NCBI GenBank assembly: GCA_019635735.1
Contig: JAHBYX010000001.1
Coordinates: 62,001 to 126,000, forward strand
Direction: 5' to 3'
DNA length: 64,000 nt
Source of the DNA: Mesorhizobium sp.
GTDB taxonomy: Bacteria > Pseudomonadota > Alphaproteobacteria > Rhizobiales > Rhizobiaceae
Each line of letters begins with the position of its first letter. The first letter of the stretch is position 1. The notes under the pieces are model-generated. The model made no database searches, was not told the DNA's origin, and saw only the letters and a list, made by a program, of their open reading frames with translations. Below are positions 19,061-28,683 of the stretch, piece by piece. The position numbers were made by a program, and so were the translations under genes.

Positions 19061-20689
19061 GTGTCATCAGACAATCAGACTGCGCAAGAAGCGCTCACCT
19101 TTGCGGACCTCGGTCTCTCGCCAAAGGTCCTCTCCGCCGTAACGGACGCCGGCTATACAGTGCCGACACCGATCCAGGCCGGAGCCATTCCTCACGCCCT
19201 TCTCGGCAAGGACATTCTCGGCATCGCCCAGACCGGCACCGGAAAGACGGCCGCCTTCGTCCTGCCGATGATCACCCGGCTGGAAAAGGGTCGCGCCCGT
19301 GCCCGCATGCCGCGCACGCTGATCCTCGAGCCGACGCGCGAACTCGCCGCGCAGGTCGAGGAGAACTTCGTCAAATACGGCAAGAACCACAAGCTCAACA
19401 TCGCGCTCTTGATCGGCGGCGTGTCGTTCGACGAGCAGGAAAAGAAGCTTGAACGCGGCGCCGATGTGCTCATCGCGACGCCCGGCCGCCTGCTCGACCA
19501 CCGCGAGCGCGGCAAGCTGCTGCTCAACGGCGTCGAGATCCTCGTCATCGACGAGGCGGACCGCATGCTCGACATGGGCTTCATCCCCGACATTGAGCGC
19601 ATCTGCGAGATGATCCCCTTCACCCGCCAGACGCTGTTCTTCTCGGCGACGATGCCGCCGGAGATCACCAAGCTGACGGAGAAGTTCCTGCAGGCGCCGG
19701 TTCGTGTCGAGGTCGCCAAGGCGGCGACCACGGCCGCGACCGTCACGCAGCGTCTGGTGAAGTCGGGTTCGAAGTCCTGGGACAAGCGCGAGACGCTGCG
19801 CCGGATCATCCGTGAGGAAGACGCGAACATCAAGAACGCGATCATCTTCTGCAACCGAAAGGTCGACGTCGCCGAGCTTTACCGTTCGCTGGTGAAGCAC
19901 GATTTCGATGCCGGCGCGCTGCATGGCGACATGGACCAGCGTGCGCGTATGGCGATGCTCGCGGGCTTCCGCGAAGGCAAGCTGAAACTGCTCGTCGCCT
20001 CCGACGTCGCCGCGCGCGGCCTCGACATCCCCGACGTCAGCCACGTCTTCAACTACGACATCCCGATCCACTCGGAGGATTACGTCCACCGCATCGGCCG
20101 CACCGGCCGCGCCGGCCGGTCGGGCAAGGCGTTCACCATCGTCACCCGCAACGACCAGAAATATCTCGATGCGATCGAGAAGCTGACCGGCCAGAAGCTC
20201 GAATGGCTCGACGGCGACCTGTCGACGGTCGTCTCGACGCCGGAAGACGAGTCCGCGCCCCGCCGCTCGCGCGGCGGCAAGCCGGAACGTGCGAGCCGCT
20301 CGCGCAGCGGCGACAAGCGCGACCGCGGCCGCAGCGGCAAGCTGCCGAGCGAACCGGCGTCGATGGAGAAATATGTTCCCGACGAGGAACTCGGGACAGC
20401 TCCCGTCGCCGACCTGCCGGGTGCAGCCCGGGCGGAGAAGCCTCAGCCGGCTCAGCAGTCCCGCGTTGCGGAAGAGCGCAAGCCGCGCGAAGCAGCCGAA
20501 CGCAGGCCCCAGGACGCCGGTGATCACAAGCCGCAGGCGGCCCGCAACGACAACAAGCCCCGGCCTGACGACCGTCCGCGTCGCGACGACACGCCCCGTC
20601 CGCGTCGCCGTGACGACGACCTGGACGACGGCACCGTCGGCTTTGGCGACGACCTTCCGGCGTTCATGAAGGTGTCCGGGAAGGTCTAG
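19061..20689 (+). CDS. rhlE: DEAD-box RNA helicase, RhlE-like
   Basis: 542 aa ATP-dependent RNA helicase. Motifs in order: Q motif near TFADLGLSPKVLSAV...PTPIQ, motif I AQTGTGKT, PTRELAAQ, TPGRLLD, DEAD box VIDEADRMLDMGF, SAT, and in the second domain IFCNRK, ASDVAARGLDIPDV and HRIGRTGRAGR. A basic, disordered C-terminal tail of ~150 residues (Arg/Asp/Pro-rich) follows, probably RNA-binding. The GTG start at 19061 is chosen because conserved sequence begins soon after; an ATG at 18977 would sit almost on the predicted transcription start. The stop lies in a palindrome shared with the TfoX-like gene. Confidence 0.9.
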   Translation: MSSDNQTAQEALTFADLGLSPKVLSAVTDAGYTVPTPIQAGAIPHALLGKDILGIAQTGTGKTAAFVLPMITRLEKGRARARMPRTLILEPTRELAAQVEENFVKYGKNHKLNIALLIGGVSFDEQEKKLERGADVLIATPGRLLDHRERGKLLLNGVEILVIDEADRMLDMGFIPDIERICEMIPFTRQTLFFSATMPPEITKLTEKFLQAPVRVEVAKAATTAATVTQRLVKSGSKSWDKRETLRRIIREEDANIKNAIIFCNRKVDVAELYRSLVKHDFDAGALHGDMDQRARMAMLAGFREGKLKLLVASDVAARGLDIPDVSHVFNYDIPIHSEDYVHRIGRTGRAGRSGKAFTIVTRNDQKYLDAIEKLTGQKLEWLDGDLSTVVSTPEDESAPRRSRGGKPERASRSRSGDKRDRGRSGKLPSEPASMEKYVPDEELGTAPVADLPGAARAEKPQPAQQSRVAEERKPREAAERRPQDAGDHKPQAARNDNKPRPDDRPRRDDTPRPRRRDDDLDDGTVGFGDDLPAFMKVSGKV

Positions 20690-20698
20690 ACCTTCCCG
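20677..20698. terminator. 22-bp perfect palindrome containing both convergent stop codons
   Basis: Arms CGGGAAGGT and ACCTTCCCG flank a central CTAG that supplies the TAG stop of the helicase gene on the plus strand and the TAG stop of the TfoX-N gene on the minus strand. As a hairpin it would have a 9-bp stem and a 4-base loop, a plausible bidirectional terminator embedded in coding sequence. Confidence 0.65.
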
Positions 20699-21012
20699 CT
20701 CCGGCGCGCGGCTTCGATCGCCTTGCGCGCCCAGACTGTCATTTCATCGGGATCGTCGAGTGCGCTTTCGGGCGCGGTCCAGTAGGGCATGGCGACGGTC
20801 TTGCCGTGCCGCTTGCCGACATAGTGCCAGCGCTCCATCCCCGCCGCCTCGTAGTCGGCGGCCACCTCGGCATCGCCCTTCAGCATCAGCTGGTCGCGCA
20901 GCACGACGGCGAAGATCATCCCGTCGCGATAGATGCCATGCCCGCCGAACATGCGGCGGAAGGTGACTGGCGCGACGCCTTCGAAGAGATCGCAAAGACG
21001 GTCCTGGTCCAT
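20686..21012 (-). CDS. TfoX N-terminal domain protein
   Basis: 108 aa, a stand-alone TfoX_N domain: VTFRRMFGGHGIYRDGMIFAVV, DQLMLKGD, and MPYWTAPESALDDPDEMTVWARKAI. The DNA-uptake regulator TfoX/Sxy of gammaproteobacteria shares this domain, but stand-alone rhizobial versions have no demonstrated competence role. Overlaps the 3' end of the helicase gene by four bases in a shared CTAG. Confidence 0.88.
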   Translation of the reverse strand: MDQDRLCDLFEGVAPVTFRRMFGGHGIYRDGMIFAVVLRDQLMLKGDAEVAADYEAAGMERWHYVGKRHGKTVAMPYWTAPESALDDPDEMTVWARKAIEAARRSGKV

Positions 21013-21098
21013 CCGGCAATTCTGTCCGAGTCCCGCCGTCTTGTCACCGGATCACCGATGGCCGCAGACTGTGTCGCCACGCCGGATGGAGAGACGCG

Positions 21099-21596
21099 AT
21101 GCCGATGAGACTGAACGAGTCATGCCGCTGCGGAGCGGTATCGTTCGACGTCGACAGCCATACGCCGGTCCCCTACCAGCGCTGCTACTGCTCGATCTGC
21201 CGCAAGCAGCAGGGCGGTGGAGGCTACGCGATCAATCTCGGCGCGCTGTCCCGCACGCTGAAGATCAGGGGCAAACGGAACCTGGGTCTCTACAGGGCGG
21301 AGATCGAGGACGACGAACATCCCACTTGCGAGATTTCGAGCGGCGAGCGGCGCTTCTGCCGCAAGTGCGGTTCGGCGCTCTGGCTCTTCGACCCGACCTG
21401 GCCGGACCTGGTCCATCCATTCGCCTCCGCCATCGACAGCGACCTGCCGGTGCCGAAATCCAGCGTTCATCTGATGCTGAAATACAAGGCGAACTGGGTC
21501 GAGCCCGATATCCGCAAGGGCGATCTGAGCTTCGAACTCTATCCCGAGGAATCGATCGCCGACTGGCACCGACAGCACGGCGTCTGGGTCGAATAA
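21099..21596 (+). CDS. GFA/CENP-V-type zinc protein (second copy)
   Basis: 165 aa. Zinc-binding pattern SCRCGAVSF, RCYCSICRKQQGGGG and RRFCRKCGSALW identifies the GFA/CENP-V family. It is longer and clearly divergent from the member at 17594-18001. Function unknown. The TAA stop abuts the stop of the convergent sufA gene with no base between them. Confidence 0.88.
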   Translation: MPMRLNESCRCGAVSFDVDSHTPVPYQRCYCSICRKQQGGGGYAINLGALSRTLKIRGKRNLGLYRAEIEDDEHPTCEISSGERRFCRKCGSALWLFDPTWPDLVHPFASAIDSDLPVPKSSVHLMLKYKANWVEPDIRKGDLSFELYPEESIADWHRQHGVWVE

Positions 21597-21980
21597 TCAG
21601 GCTGCGCTGGCGCGGGCTTCGGCCAGCGCCTTGAGGTCGGCGGGCTTCAGCTCGACCGATTCGCCGCAGCCGCAGGCCGAACTCTGGTTCGGGTTGTGGA
21701 AGGTGAAGCCGGTGCGCAGCGTCGTCACCTCGAAGTCCATCTGCGTGCCGAGCAGATAGAGTGCCGCTTCCGGCGCGACCCACACATCGGCGCCGGCGTG
21801 CTGGATGTGATCGTCCTTGGCATTGGGCTGGGTCACCAGGTCGACCGTGTATTCCATGCCGGCGCAACCACCCTTTTTGACTCCGACCCGCACGCCCTTC
21901 GCGCCGTCGCGCGAAGAGACGATCTCGCGCACGCGCTCCGCCGCGGCATCGGTCATGGTCATGATTGCAAAACGGCCCAT
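21597..21980 (-). CDS. sufA: A-type Fe-S cluster carrier SufA
   Basis: 127 aa HesB/IscA/SufA-family protein that accepts a cluster from the SufBCD scaffold and passes it to apoproteins. The three conserved cysteines are in VKKGGCAGMEY and SACGCGES. The C-terminal ~18 residues extend past the CGCG motif. Start placed at MGRFAIMTM, family length; an upstream in-frame ATG is 17 codons away. Last gene of the suf operon. Confidence 0.95.
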   Translation of the reverse strand: MGRFAIMTMTDAAAERVREIVSSRDGAKGVRVGVKKGGCAGMEYTVDLVTQPNAKDDHIQHAGADVWVAPEAALYLLGTQMDFEVTTLRTGFTFHNPNQSSACGCGESVELKPADLKALAEARASAA

Positions 21981-22071
21981 CGGTCCTTCTCCATTGCCGC
22001 CGGGTTCAAGGCCCGGGGAACGAACATGCATCTAAGATGGTGAAGATTCGGCGAGAACTCAACCTCGCCGC

Positions 22072-22446
22072 TCAATACCACCCCACCGCCACCTGCGCCT
22101 CTTCCGACATGCGGTCCGGGGTCCACGGCGGATCGAACACCATCTTCACGTCAACGCCCGAGACGCCTTCGACGGTGCCGACGGCGTTTTCCACCCAGCC
22201 CGGCATCTCGCCCGCGACCGGGCAACCCGGTGCGGTCAGCGTCATGTCGATCTTGACCGAACGGTCGTCCTCGATGTCGATCCGGTAGATCAGGCCGAGT
22301 TCGTAGATGTCGGCCGGGATTTCGGGATCGTAGACGGTCTTCAGCGCCGAGACGATGTCGTCGGTCAGCCGCGCCAGCTCCTCCGGCGGAATGGCCGACG
22401 ATGCCAGGATCTCGTCTCTTCCAACGGTCTCGTTCATGGCGTTCAC
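22072..22446 (-). CDS. sufT: SUF-associated MIP18/DUF59 protein SufT
   Basis: 124 aa. The DUF59 core shows VYDPEIPADIYELGLIYRI and MTLTAPGCPVAGEMPGWVENAV with the conserved Cys, then VKMVFDPPWTPDRMSEEA. SufT proteins assist Fe-S cluster maturation when demand is high. The GTG start forms a GTGA overlap with the sufS stop; an ATG three codons inside is an alternative start. Part of the iscS-sufBCDS-sufT-sufA operon. Confidence 0.94.
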   Translation of the reverse strand: MNAMNETVGRDEILASSAIPPEELARLTDDIVSALKTVYDPEIPADIYELGLIYRIDIEDDRSVKIDMTLTAPGCPVAGEMPGWVENAVGTVEGVSGVDVKMVFDPPWTPDRMSEEAQVAVGWY

Positions 22447-23693
22447 CCGAAGAACTTTCGCGCCTTTTCCAGCGCATCGGCCAAGGCGTCGACCTCGGCA
22501 AGCGTATTATACATGCCGAACGACGCCCTGCACGTGGAGGTGACGCCGAAGCGTTTCAAGAGCGGCTGGGCGCAATGCGTGCCCGCGCGCACCGCCACGC
22601 CGGCCCGGTCGATCACCATCGACACGTCATGCGCGTGGATGCCCTGCAGTTCGAAGGACACGATCGCGCCCTTCCCCGGCGCGGTGCCGAAGATGCGCAG
22701 CGAATTGATGCGCGACAGGCGCTCATGGGCATAGGTCTTCAGATCCGCCTCGTGCGCGGCGATACGCTCGCGACCGATGCTCTCCATGTAGTCCAGAGCG
22801 GCACCCAGCCCGATCGCCTGCACGATAGGCGGCGTGCCCGCCTCGAAGCGGTGCGGCGGGTCGTTGTAGGTGACGATGTCCTCGGTCACGTCGAAGATCA
22901 TCTCGCCGCCGCCCTGGAAGGGGCGCATCGATTCCAGCCGCTCCTTCTTGCCGTAGAGCACGCCGATGCCGGACGGGCCGTAGAGCTTGTGGCCGGTCAT
23001 GACGAACCAGTCGCAGTCGAGATCCTGCACGTCGATCGGCATGTGCACCGCCGACTGGCTGCCGTCGACCAGAACCGGGATGCCGCGCTCATGCGCGATC
23101 CGCACGATCTCCTTGATCGGGGTCACCGTGCCCAGCGCGTTCGACATCTGCGTGATGGCGACGAGCTTCGTCCTCGCCGTCAGGCTCTCCTCGAAATCCT
23201 CGATGTGGAAGGCGCCCTCGTCGTCGACCGGCACCCAGACCAGCTTCGCGCCCTGCCGCTCGCGGATGAAATGCCAGGGCACGATGTTGGAATGGTGTTC
23301 CATGATCGAGAGGACGATCTCGTCGCCCTCGCCGATGTTGGGCATGCCCCAGCCATAGGCGACGGTGTTGATCGCCTCGGTGGTGTTCTTGGTGAAGACG
23401 ATGTTGTCGACCGAAGGCGCATTCAGGAAACGCCGGACGATCTGGCGAGCCTTTTCGTAGGCGTCCGTCGCGGAGTTCGACAGGAAATGCAGGCCGCGAT
23501 GGACGTTGGCGTATTCGAGGGCGTAGGCATGTTGGATCGTATCCAGCACCACCTGCGGCTTCTGGGCCGATGCTCCGTTGTCGAGATAGACCAGGGGCTT
23601 GCCGTAGACCTCGCGCGACAGGATCGGGAAATCGCGGCGGACCGCCTCGACGTCGTAGGGCTCCTGGCGAACGATCTGGTCCATCTCAGACAT
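22443..23693 (-). CDS. sufS: Cysteine desulfurase SufS
   Basis: 416 aa PLP enzyme that mobilises sulfur from cysteine for Fe-S assembly (group II desulfurase). The Schiff-base Lys is in TGHKLYGPSG, the His ring-stacking residue in MEHHSNIVPW, and the persulfide Cys in VRAGTHCAQP on the short group II loop. N-terminus VRRDFPILSREVYGKPLVYLDNGA. Start at MSEMDQIV overlaps the sufD 3' end by 8 bases, indicating coupling. Confidence 0.97.
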   Translation of the reverse strand: MSEMDQIVRQEPYDVEAVRRDFPILSREVYGKPLVYLDNGASAQKPQVVLDTIQHAYALEYANVHRGLHFLSNSATDAYEKARQIVRRFLNAPSVDNIVFTKNTTEAINTVAYGWGMPNIGEGDEIVLSIMEHHSNIVPWHFIRERQGAKLVWVPVDDEGAFHIEDFEESLTARTKLVAITQMSNALGTVTPIKEIVRIAHERGIPVLVDGSQSAVHMPIDVQDLDCDWFVMTGHKLYGPSGIGVLYGKKERLESMRPFQGGGEMIFDVTEDIVTYNDPPHRFEAGTPPIVQAIGLGAALDYMESIGRERIAAHEADLKTYAHERLSRINSLRIFGTAPGKGAIVSFELQGIHAHDVSMVIDRAGVAVRAGTHCAQPLLKRFGVTSTCRASFGMYNTLAEVDALADALEKARKFFG

Positions 23694-24951
23694 GCTCTGC
23701 GAACCACTGGTCAAGCATCGCTTCCAGAACCTCGACGGTGGCTTCGTCCTCAAGTTCCTCGATGATCTCGGCAACGAAAGCCTTCACCAGCAGGCCCCTC
23801 GCCGTCTTCTCGTCGATGCCGCGCGCCATCAGGTAGAAGAGATGGTTGCGGTCGATCTCGGTCACGGTCGCGCCATGGCCGCAGGCAACGTCGTCGGCGA
23901 AGATCTCCAGCTCCGGCTTGGTCGAGAATTCGGCTTCGTCGGAGAGCAACAGCGTGTTGCACGCCATCTTGGCGTCCGTCTTCTGCGCTTCCTTGGCGAC
24001 CTTGATCTGGCCCTGGAACACGCCCTTGGCCGTGCCGTTGGCGACGTTGCGGACGATTTCGGTCGAGGTCGTGTTCTCGGCCAGGTGGTCGAGCATCATC
24101 GTCACGTCGCAATGCGTATCGCCGCTCAACAGGTTGATGCCGCGCAGCGTGAAGTCGGCGCCCTCGCCCGGCATGCGGACGCGGATCTCCTGGCGCACCA
24201 GCTTCGCGCCGGCATTCATGAAGAACAGCGTCAGCTTCGAACCCTTCGCCAGTTCGGCGTTGAACTGGCCGAAATGGGTCGCGCCGTCCGGCTGGTCCTG
24301 CACGATGATCCAGAGAAGCTCGGCGCCTTCGGCGAGCGTCAGGTGGCTGACCGAACTCGTCAGCGCATCGCCCTCGCCGGTCTGGCGCTCGACGATCGTC
24401 GCCTTCGCTCCCTGCCCCACCCGAACCGGGAAACGGCCATGGGTCTGCCCGCCGGCCTGGACGTTCTGGATCTCGATCGGTGCCGCGATCTCGGCTCCGG
24501 CCGGGATGTCGATGAAGTAGCCGTCCGCGACGAAGGCCGTGTTGAGCACACCGACCGTGTCGGCGGGCTCCTGGGCGCCGAGCGCCGGGGCAAACGACCC
24601 GTCCACCAGCTTGTCGACAAGCCTCGTCACGGAAATACCGTCGATCTTCGCGCCGGCACCGGAGACACCGTTGAGCACGGGCAGCACGGTCGAGCCGGCG
24701 AGCAGCGCCGGCTTCGCACGGGCGGCGAGCGTCGAGTCATGGCCCGGTACGGCTGTCAGCAGGCGACGCAGGTCCGTATAGTGCCATGCCTCGATGCGCC
24801 GCGTCGGCAGGCCGGCCTTCAGCGCCTCGATGGCGTCGTCGCGCTTCACGGCGACGGCGGCGTCGCCGGGGAGGTCCGACAGGCGTTCGCCGAAGGCGTC
24901 GATCAGCGCCGTTTCGGCCGCCGTCAGCTTCGGGGTGGAGTGGATGTTCAT
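23686..24951 (-). CDS. sufD: Fe-S cluster assembly protein SufD
   Basis: 421 aa SufB paralogue that forms the SufB-SufC2-SufD scaffold. The N-terminal helical region (RRIEAWHYTDLRRLL) leads into the parallel beta-helix core. FQGQIKVAKEAQKTDAK and the C-terminal CGHGATVTEID (with the conserved His), DRNHLFYLMARGI and EDEATVEVLEAML are characteristic. It lies 7 nt after sufC. Confidence 0.96.
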   Translation of the reverse strand: MNIHSTPKLTAAETALIDAFGERLSDLPGDAAVAVKRDDAIEALKAGLPTRRIEAWHYTDLRRLLTAVPGHDSTLAARAKPALLAGSTVLPVLNGVSGAGAKIDGISVTRLVDKLVDGSFAPALGAQEPADTVGVLNTAFVADGYFIDIPAGAEIAAPIEIQNVQAGGQTHGRFPVRVGQGAKATIVERQTGEGDALTSSVSHLTLAEGAELLWIIVQDQPDGATHFGQFNAELAKGSKLTLFFMNAGAKLVRQEIRVRMPGEGADFTLRGINLLSGDTHCDVTMMLDHLAENTTSTEIVRNVANGTAKGVFQGQIKVAKEAQKTDAKMACNTLLLSDEAEFSTKPELEIFADDVACGHGATVTEIDRNHLFYLMARGIDEKTARGLLVKAFVAEIIEELEDEATVEVLEAMLDQWFAEHV

Positions 24952-24958
24952 CTCGACC

Positions 24959-25714
24959 TCACGCCGCCTCGCCGATCAGGCCGGCATAGCCTTCCTTCTC
25001 GAGTTCGAGCGCCAGATCCTTGTCGCCGGACTTGATCACCTGGCCCTTGTAGAGCACGTGGACACTGTCCGGCACGATCAGGTCGAGCAGGCGCTGGTAG
25101 TGGGTGATGACGACCATCGCCCGGTCGGGTGAACGCAGCGCGTTCACGCCGTCGGCGACGACCTTCAGCGCGTCGATGTCGAGGCCGGAATCGGTCTCGT
25201 CGAGAACGCACAGCTTCGGCTCCAGCAGTTTCATCTGCAGGATCTCGGCGCGCTTCTTCTCGCCGCCGGAGAAGCCGACGTTGAGCGGGCGCTTGAGCAT
25301 GGCGAAATCGATGCCGAGGCCCGCCGACTCTTCCTTCACGCGCCGGATGAACTCCGGCACCTTGAACTCGGCCTCGCCACGCGCCTTGCGCTGCGAGTTC
25401 ATCGCGACCTTCAGGAACTCCATCGTCGCGACGCCCGGTATCTCCATCGGATACTGGAAGGCGAGGAAGACGCCCTTCGCCGCACGCTCCGCCGGGTCCA
25501 TCTCCAGGATCGACTCCCCATTATAGAGGATGTCGCCCTCGGTAACCTCGTAGTCGTCGCGTCCGGCGATGACATAGGACAGCGTCGACTTGCCGGAGCC
25601 GTTCGGACCCATGATCGCCGCCACCTCGCCGGCCTTCACCGTCAGGTTGAGGCCGCGGATGATCTCCACGCCGCTCTCGGCGATACGCGCGTGCAGGTTT
25701 CTGATTTCAAGCAT
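24959..25714 (-). CDS. sufC: SUF ATPase SufC
   Basis: 251 aa ABC-type ATPase without membrane partner; drives the conformational change of SufBCD. Walker A GPNGSGKST, signature FSGGEKKRAEI, Walker B LCVLDETDSGLDID and the switch His region VVITHYQRLL are all intact. Lies between sufB and sufD. Confidence 0.98.
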   Translation of the reverse strand: MLEIRNLHARIAESGVEIIRGLNLTVKAGEVAAIMGPNGSGKSTLSYVIAGRDDYEVTEGDILYNGESILEMDPAERAAKGVFLAFQYPMEIPGVATMEFLKVAMNSQRKARGEAEFKVPEFIRRVKEESAGLGIDFAMLKRPLNVGFSGGEKKRAEILQMKLLEPKLCVLDETDSGLDIDALKVVADGVNALRSPDRAMVVITHYQRLLDLIVPDSVHVLYKGQVIKSGDKDLALELEKEGYAGLIGEAA

Positions 25715-25740
25715 GTTCTTGTTCTTTCAAATCGCGTGGG

Positions 25741-27252
25741 TCAGCCGACCGAGCCTTCAAGCGAGATGCCGATCAGCTTCTGCGCCTCGACGGCGAACTC
25801 CATCGGCAGTTCCTGGATGACGTCCTTGACGAAGCCGTTGACGATCAGCGCGATCGCCTCTTCCTCGGGGATGCCGCGCTGCATGACGTAGAACTTCTGG
25901 TCCTCGGAGATTTTCGACGTCGTCGCCTCGTGCTCCACCTGGGCGCTCGAGTTCTTCACCTCAATGTAAGGCACGGTGTGCGCGCCGCAGTCGTTGCCGA
26001 TGAGCAGCGAATCGCAATTGGTGAAGTTGCGCGCGTTGGTCGCCCGGCGGTTGACCGAGACCTGGCCGCGATAGGTGTTGTTCGAGCGGCCGGCGGAAAT
26101 GCCCTTCGAGATGATGCGGCTCGACGTGTTCTTGCCGAGATGGATCATCTTGGTGCCGCTGTCGACCTGCTGGTAGCCGTTCGACACCGCGATCGAATAG
26201 AACTCGCCGCGTGAGTCGTCGCCGCGCAGGATGCAGGACGGGTATTTCCAGGTGATGGCCGAGCCGGTCTCGACCTGCGTCCACGAAATCTTCGAGCGCG
26301 CGCCGCGGCAATCGCCGCGCTTGGTGACGAAATTGTAGATGCCGCCCTTGCCGTCCTTGTCGCCAGGATACCAGTTCTGGACCGTGGAATACTTGATCTC
26401 GGCGTCGTCCAGCGCCACCAGTTCGACCACGGCGGCGTGCAACTGGTTCTCGTCGCGCTGCGGCGCCGTGCAGCCTTCGAGGTAGGAGACGTAGGCCCCC
26501 TCCTCGGCGATGATCAGCGTCCGCTCGAACTGGCCGGTATTCTTCTCGTTGATGCGGAAATAGGTCGACAGTTCCATCGGGCAGCGCACGCCCTTGGGCA
26601 CGAACACGAAAGACCCGTCGGTGAAGACCGCCGAGTTCAGCGTCGCGTAGTAGTTGTCGGTCGTCGGCACGACAGAGCCGAGATACTTCCTTACGAGGTC
26701 CGGATGCTCGCGGATCGCCTCGGACATCGACATGAACAGCACGCCGGCCTTGGCAAGCTCCTCTCGGAACGTGGTGACTACCGAGACGGAATCGAACACG
26801 GCGTCGACCGCGACGCGGCCAGACTTGTAGACGTTATCGCTCGCTTCCCCGTCCTCGGCGGGCTTCTGCACGCCGGCGAGGATCTCCTGCTCCTTGAGCG
26901 GGATACCGAGCTTCTCGTAGACCTTCAGGATCTCGGGATCGACCTCGTCCAGCGACTTCGGGCCGGACTGGTTCTTCGGCGCGGCGTAATAGTAGATGTC
27001 CTGGAAATCGATCTTCGGATAGTGGACGCGCGCCCAGGTCGGCTCCTCAAGCGTCAGCCAGCGGCGATAGGCGCCGAGACGCCATTCAAGCATCCAGTCG
27101 GGCTCGCCCTTCTTGGCCGAAATGAAGCGGATCGTCTCCTCGGACAGGCCCTTGGGCGCCTTGTCCATCTCGATGAAGGATTCGAATCCATATTTGTACT
27201 GGTCCACATCGATGTTGCGGACCTGCTCGATGGTCTCCTGCACAGCAGGCAT
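25741..27252 (-). CDS. sufB: Fe-S cluster assembly scaffold SufB
   Basis: 503 aa, the main cluster scaffold. Recognised by [57 protein letters not shown] and the C-terminal [22 protein letters not shown]. Second gene of the operon after a 137-nt gap; that gap shows no clear promoter or hairpin. Confidence 0.97.
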   Translation of the reverse strand: MPAVQETIEQVRNIDVDQYKYGFESFIEMDKAPKGLSEETIRFISAKKGEPDWMLEWRLGAYRRWLTLEEPTWARVHYPKIDFQDIYYYAAPKNQSGPKSLDEVDPEILKVYEKLGIPLKEQEILAGVQKPAEDGEASDNVYKSGRVAVDAVFDSVSVVTTFREELAKAGVLFMSMSEAIREHPDLVRKYLGSVVPTTDNYYATLNSAVFTDGSFVFVPKGVRCPMELSTYFRINEKNTGQFERTLIIAEEGAYVSYLEGCTAPQRDENQLHAAVVELVALDDAEIKYSTVQNWYPGDKDGKGGIYNFVTKRGDCRGARSKISWTQVETGSAITWKYPSCILRGDDSRGEFYSIAVSNGYQQVDSGTKMIHLGKNTSSRIISKGISAGRSNNTYRGQVSVNRRATNARNFTNCDSLLIGNDCGAHTVPYIEVKNSSAQVEHEATTSKISEDQKFYVMQRGIPEEEAIALIVNGFVKDVIQELPMEFAVEAQKLIGISLEGSVG

Positions 27253-27389
27253 CAGCGTTCTCCATCCATGTCGGGTTCAAGGCCCGACCGTTTTCAAACC
27301 TGGCGGCGCCGTTGGGCACACGCCTCATTTAGTGTTTCTGGCGGGAAAATACAGGCCCATCTCGACACGGCCGGTATTCGCAAACCGCA

Positions 27390-28547
27390 TCACGCGGCCT
27401 TGACCACCCTCCTCGCAATCAGCTTCCCGAGCGCACCGGCAAAGGCCGCGAGATCCTCGTCCGACGTCTGATGCCCGATCGACACGCGCAGCGCGCCGCC
27501 ATACGCGCCATGGCCCATCGCCGCAAGGACATGGCTGGGTCCCACCTTGCCCGACGAGCAGGCCGAACCCGCCGAAAGGGCCACACCTTCGAGGTCGAAG
27601 GCGATCTGCGCGGTTTCGGCCTTGATGCCCGGAATGGCGAAGTAGGTCGTGTTGGGCAGCCGAGGTGCGGCGCGGCCGAAGATAACGGCGTCGGGCACGA
27701 GATCCAGGATCGCCGCTTCGAAGCGGTCGCGCAGCGCCGCGATCTGTTCCATCTTCGCGAGACCCACCCGCGCTTCCCGCGCCACCGCGCCAAGGCCGGC
27801 GATGGCCGCGATGTTTTCGGTGCCCGCGCGGTGGCCATGCTCCTGCCCGCCGCCCCGGATCAGCGGCTCGGGCATGAGGACGCCGCCGGCCGAGACGACC
27901 GCGCCCGCGCCCTTCGGACCGCCGATCTTGTGCGAGGAAAGAATAAGGAAATCCGCGCAACCGCTGGATATATCCAGCGGAATGCGTCCGGCGGCCTGCA
28001 CGGCGTCCAGCACAAGGATACCGCCCGCCGCGCGCACGATGTCCGCGATCTGCGCAACCGGCTGCACGACGCCCGTCTCGTTGTTCGCGAGATGGATCGC
28101 AACCAGCACCTGGCCTGTGGCGCGGTCGTGCCCCGCCAGTTCGGACGTCAGTTCGTCGAGGCGAAGGATGCCGTCGGCATCGACGCCGAGGCGTGTCACC
28201 CTGTCCGGCGGAAAGTGGCCGCCGTTCAGCGTCGCCGGATGATCGGCAGCGCAGACGATCAGCCTGGATACATTGAGCGGCGCGCGGCCCATCCGCCAAT
28301 TCGGCGTCAGCAGCCAGGAGGCTGCCTCCGTGGCGCCGGATGTGAAGACCACGTTGGCCGGGTCGCCGCTCACCAGGGCCGCAACCTCCCGGCGCGCAGT
28401 CTCGACGACCCGCCGCGCCTCACGACCCTCGGCATGCACCGACGACGGATTGGCGTCGATTGCCAGGGCATCGACCGTCGCGGCGCGCGCGCCGTCGCTC
28501 AGCGGCGCGCTCGCATTGTGGTCGAGATAGGTCCGTCTGGCCGCCAT
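27390..28547 (-). CDS. Cysteine desulfurase, IscS/NifS type, first gene of the suf operon
   Basis: About 385 aa group I desulfurase. N-terminus RTYLDHNASAPLS, NETGVVQPV, the PLP Lys in SSHKIGGPKGAG and the catalytic Cys in AGSACSSGK on the extended loop are visible. Start at MAARRTYL; an ATG ten codons upstream is possible. Having a group I desulfurase lead an operon that also encodes group II SufS is the usual rhizobial arrangement. A promoter and an Irr-like operator lie 110-165 nt upstream. Confidence 0.93.
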   Translation of the reverse strand: MAARRTYLDHNASAPLSDGARAATVDALAIDANPSSVHAEGREARRVVETARREVAALVSGDPANVVFTSGATEAASWLLTPNWRMGRAPLNVSRLIVCAADHPATLNGGHFPPDRVTRLGVDADGILRLDELTSELAGHDRATGQVLVAIHLANNETGVVQPVAQIADIVRAAGGILVLDAVQAAGRIPLDISSGCADFLILSSHKIGGPKGAGAVVSAGGVLMPEPLIRGGGQEHGHRAGTENIAAIAGLGAVAREARVGLAKMEQIAALRDRFEAAILDLVPDAVIFGRAAPRLPNTTYFAIPGIKAETAQIAFDLEGVALSAGSACSSGKVGPSHVLAAMGHGAYGGALRVSIGHQTSDEDLAAFAGALGKLIARRVVKAA

Positions 28548-28659
28548 GACGCGCCTGGTTCGCTCCTGGAGCGACAATCGTGCGACTGCCGCGCAATTTC
28601 CTTGAATTTCAAAGGGCGGGCGTCCTATTTAGCCCCTCGAACGAGCGGACGACCATTCC

Positions 28660-28682
28660 CAGTTTTGAACTGTTCTAAACTG
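28660..28682 (-). promoter_or_regulatory. Irr-type iron control element overlapping the suf transcription start
   Basis: 23-bp palindrome with outer arms CAGTTT/AAACTG and inner arms GAAC/GTTC. Its 17-bp core TTTTGAACTGTTCTAAA (28663-28679) differs at one position from the rhizobial iron control element, recalled as TTTAGAA-N3-TTCTAAA, bound by the haem-responsive regulator Irr. It sits one base downstream of the -10 box of the iscS-suf promoter, a position suited to repression. Confidence 0.72.
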
Positions 28683-28683
28683 G

